A stretch of DNA of 64,000 bases from Arabidopsis thaliana. Its lineage: Eukaryota > Streptophyta > Magnoliopsida > Brassicales > Brassicaceae. Under the pieces are notes generated by a model that was given only the letters and a program-made list of their open reading frames with translations, made no database searches and had not been told where the DNA came from. Shown here one piece after another: positions 61,838 to 64,000 of this stretch. The stretch lies in contig NC_003070.9 in NCBI RefSeq assembly GCF_000001735.4, positions 29,683,971-29,747,970 on the forward strand, given 5' to 3'. Numbering within the stretch: position 1 is the stretch's first letter; every line of letters begins with the position of its first letter. A program made the position numbers and the translations under genes.

Positions 61838-62043
61838 TTCCCGGCGAGGCTCTCCTAAAGTTTGTTGGTTTTTTAAGGTTTTCTTCAAGAGGAAAAAGAG
61901 CCTTGTGTGGATAATGACGCAAATAGCCCTGAGAAGTTAATGTATTTCCGATTCAGATATTTTAGGGCTTTTCTACAAATGTGTGTGTGTGTATATATGT
62001 TTAACGACGCCTTCATTTCTCCGATTCGATTCAGAGCGACAAG
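61838..62043. promoter_or_regulatory. Bidirectional promoter, snapin-like / eL41
   Basis: Only 206 bases separate two start codons on opposite strands. The interval includes a TTTTAGGGCTTTT block resembling a degenerate telobox and a GT/TA repeat (about 61979-62000) just before the eL41 leader. Shared or back-to-back core promoters are therefore likely. Confidence 0.6.
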
Positions 62044-62735
62044 ATGAGAGCCAAGGTCAGTTTTTTATCTACAACTTTAGCTATGCTTCTGTAGGTTTTA
62101 TCAAAAATGTTGTGTGTTGATCTTTAAGTATATTGGGAATTTTGTGAATTGCTGTTTATAGAATCAGTCGAGTGAGATTGAAACCTTGGTTTAGTGTAGC
62201 ACGACCTGTAGGATATTGAAATTTATTGATTAGGATTGTGATTTCTACTCATGGTTTTGCTCTTGCCGAAAGAGAATGTTGGGATTTTCATCAAAAGTTC
62301 GGTTATTGTTAAATTTGGGATTTGATATAAGAGCTCTGTTTTCTGGAAGATTTGGTATGAAATGAGATACTCTGGTTTGTAACAGTTGAGTTTTATATCT
62401 CACAATGTTGGTCTCTCCTAATATTGATCATATCATTTTATGTGTGATTTGTACTTGATGGAAGAGAATGTTGGGATTTTAATCAAGTTTTGGGTTATTG
62501 TTGAATTTACGATTTCAATTTCACTATCTTGATCTCTCCTACTATGTAAATTTTATGGTTGATCATTGCCTCTTTTTTTTTTTTTTTTGGGTGAGTAGAA
62601 GCCAATTCTGATCCATACAATATGATCCTAGTTTGGGTTTAGTGAATGGTTTTTGTTTTTCTTTTGCAGTGGAAGAAGAAGCGTATGAGGAGGCTTAAGA
62701 GGAAGAGACGAAAGATGAGACAGCGTTCTAAGTAA
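62044..62735 (+). CDS. RPL41: 60S ribosomal protein eL41 (At1g79075)
   Basis: The smallest ribosomal protein, sited at the interface of the 60S subunit. Two coding exons: 62044-62055 (12 bases, MRAK) and 62670-62735; sum 78 nt, 25 residues, [20 protein letters not shown] followed by RQRSK, matching the invariant eukaryotic sequence. The 614-base intron is very long compared with the coding part, and begins GTCAGT. Arabidopsis has several identical copies. The frame was too short to be found by length alone. Confidence 0.97.
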
Positions 62736-63131
62736 ATTTGCCTTTGAAGACAATGCGACTCTGTTTCTTGCTTCTCTCCCTTTCTCTCTTGCAAACATTG
62801 TTCTTACTATAAGCTTCCTTTTATGTTTCAGACTTGTTTAAGATTTTAATCAAAAAGAAAGTTTCAGACTTTACTTCATCGTCTACACCTATTCGCTGCT
62901 AGAATTTACACATTGTCTCCATTTGTTTCAATCGGATCTTTAAGATGTTAGGCACAATGTGTGTGTGTTACTTGATTCTTATTGATCTCTGATCTGTTGT
63001 TCTAAACCTGAAGATTACATGAATCATCGTCTCCATAAAAATGATACAAACAGTGAAAAAATACTGTATACTAAAAGTTTTATAGAAAAGAAAAAAGCCT
63101 CATGGTGTTCGTTATCTTCGCCTCCTACCCA
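62736..63131. other. Convergent 3' region of eL41 and the PPR gene
   Basis: 396 bases of 3' UTR sequence from the eL41 gene (plus) and the PPR gene (minus). AT-rich; nothing else recognised. Confidence 0.5.
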
Positions 63132-64000
63132 TCAATCTAAATTGAACTGCATTACAATCCTATCTACTGCGTTCTGTCCTATAACCTTACGCAATCGTAG
63201 CTCATCAAGAACTTCTTTAGCCAGCTCCAATTCATCCTCATGAGCTATCCCTTCAACGAGTATCGCATATGTTGTCTCATTCGGCATTCTCTTCTTCTCA
63301 ACCATCATCTCAAACACCTCCATTGCCAAATCTGTCCTCCTTATCTTGCACAACCCTAGGATCATGGCGTTAAAGTTATCCACTGTAGGTTTACAATTCT
63401 CACTCTCTTCCATTATCGACAAAACCTCCATGGCTCCTGTAAACATCCCTTCCAGACACAGCCCTCTGATCAAAGCCGAGTAGGTGTGCGCATCGGGATC
63501 AAACCCGCACCTAGTCATCTCGTACAAGAGCTGGAACGCTGCAAAGGTGTTACCTTTCCTGCAGAGACTCGTGATTACGCTTTTGTAGAAATCATGCGTG
63601 CAGCATTTCTGCTTGTTGCTTAAGCTCTGTATTATGTAAAACGCTTCCTGCACCTTGCTGTTATGCTCGCATAACGAACCTATTGCATTGTACGTTCCTT
63701 CGTTTGGTTTACAACGCCGGTATATCATCTCGTCTAGACATTTCACAACAAGATCAACTTTTCCTTCCTTGCACAGACGGGCGATCACCGGATTATAGCT
63801 CGTGGCAGTGACTCTAAACTGATGATTTCCTTTGCTCATCTCCTTTAAAACCTGCAGTGCCTGCTCTGTTCTTCCATGAAAAGCTAACGAATTGATCAAT
63901 ATGTTATAGGTAACAACTGAAGGAGCTCGATCTCCACCGTCCATCTCAGCCAAGAGCGAATTCGCTTCCTCCCACCTCCCATCACAGCACAAACACCTCA
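63132..64000 (-). CDS. Pentatricopeptide repeat protein, C-terminal part (At1g79080)
   Basis: RNA-binding PPR protein of the P class; from memory the Arabidopsis gene product is plastid-targeted and about 576 residues. About 289 codons are visible, open to the right edge, so the N-terminal half is outside. Seen: successive 35-residue repeats with the typical VVTYNILINSLAFHGRTEQA, TYNAI...VQEAF, HTYSALIRGLCLEGMFTGAM, FNAMILGLCKIRRTDLAMEV and TYAILVEGIAHEDELELAKE units, without E or DYW extension after the last repeat. No intron in the visible part, as usual for the family. Target RNA unknown. Confidence 0.93.
   Translation of the reverse strand, partial: RCLCCDGRWEEANSLLAEMDGGDRAPSVVTYNILINSLAFHGRTEQALQVLKEMSKGNHQFRVTATSYNPVIARLCKEGKVDLVVKCLDEMIYRRCKPNEGTYNAIGSLCEHNSKVQEAFYIIQSLSNKQKCCTHDFYKSVITSLCRKGNTFAAFQLLYEMTRCGFDPDAHTYSALIRGLCLEGMFTGAMEVLSIMEESENCKPTVDNFNAMILGLCKIRRTDLAMEVFEMMVEKKRMPNETTYAILVEGIAHEDELELAKEVLDELRLRKVIGQNAVDRIVMQFNLD

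Noticed and set aside
61838..61888. An N-terminal extension of the snapin-like protein
   Set aside because: The upstream codon is TTG, not ATG, so the first real start is at 61837.

Overview
The window is plant nuclear DNA and matches Arabidopsis thaliana chromosome 1, roughly At1g78950 to At1g79080. I base this on recognising the proteins by eye. Genes are intron-rich, introns and intergenic DNA are AT-rich with GT-AG borders, and the gene order is the one I know for that region. Exon borders were placed by hand. For every complete gene the exon lengths add up to an uninterrupted reading frame of plausible family length.

Layout. (1) 0.6-23.7 kb: a four-gene oxidosqualene cyclase (triterpene synthase) array. 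BAS and CAMS1 are on the minus strand. LUP2 and LUP1 are on the plus strand, arranged head-to-head with the first pair across a 2.5 kb spacer that holds a PIF/Harbinger-type MITE. All four share the same 17-exon structure. Between LUP2 and LUP1 lie decayed pieces of a receptor-kinase gene and of a further cyclase. (2) 23.9-32.1 kb: SRF5 (LRR receptor-like kinase), a BAHD acyltransferase and a small probable plastid protein, all minus strand. (3) 33-49.6 kb: four minus-strand housekeeping or chromatin genes: HAC1 (p300/CBP-type acetyltransferase), the TYKY subunit of mitochondrial complex I, an Enhancer-of-Polycomb-like protein and a membrane J-domain protein. (4) 52-64 kb: PSBR (photosystem II), chloroplast RECA1, a serine-rich DUF1645-like protein, a snapin-like BLOC-1 protein sharing a short divergent promoter with ribosomal protein eL41, and the 3' part of a PPR gene that runs off the right edge.

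How the genes work together. The cyclases all use 2,3-oxidosqualene and give different triterpene alcohols. A motif in exon 6 (Trp versus Leu in the M-W/L-C-Y-C-R region) separates the amyrin-type pair from the lupeol-type pair. The BAHD acyltransferase is the only other candidate specialised-metabolism gene nearby; any link to the triterpenes is inference. The remaining genes are unrelated in pathway.

Most interesting observation: LUP1 is followed tail-to-tail by intact SRF5. LUP2 is followed in the same orientation by a degenerate piece of the same kinase gene, and between the two lies a third, collapsed unit in which cyclase exon 1 is fused to kinase sequence at a 4-base shared junction. 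This points to an ancestral cyclase + kinase segment that was tandemly copied at least three times, after which all but one kinase and one of the cyclases decayed.
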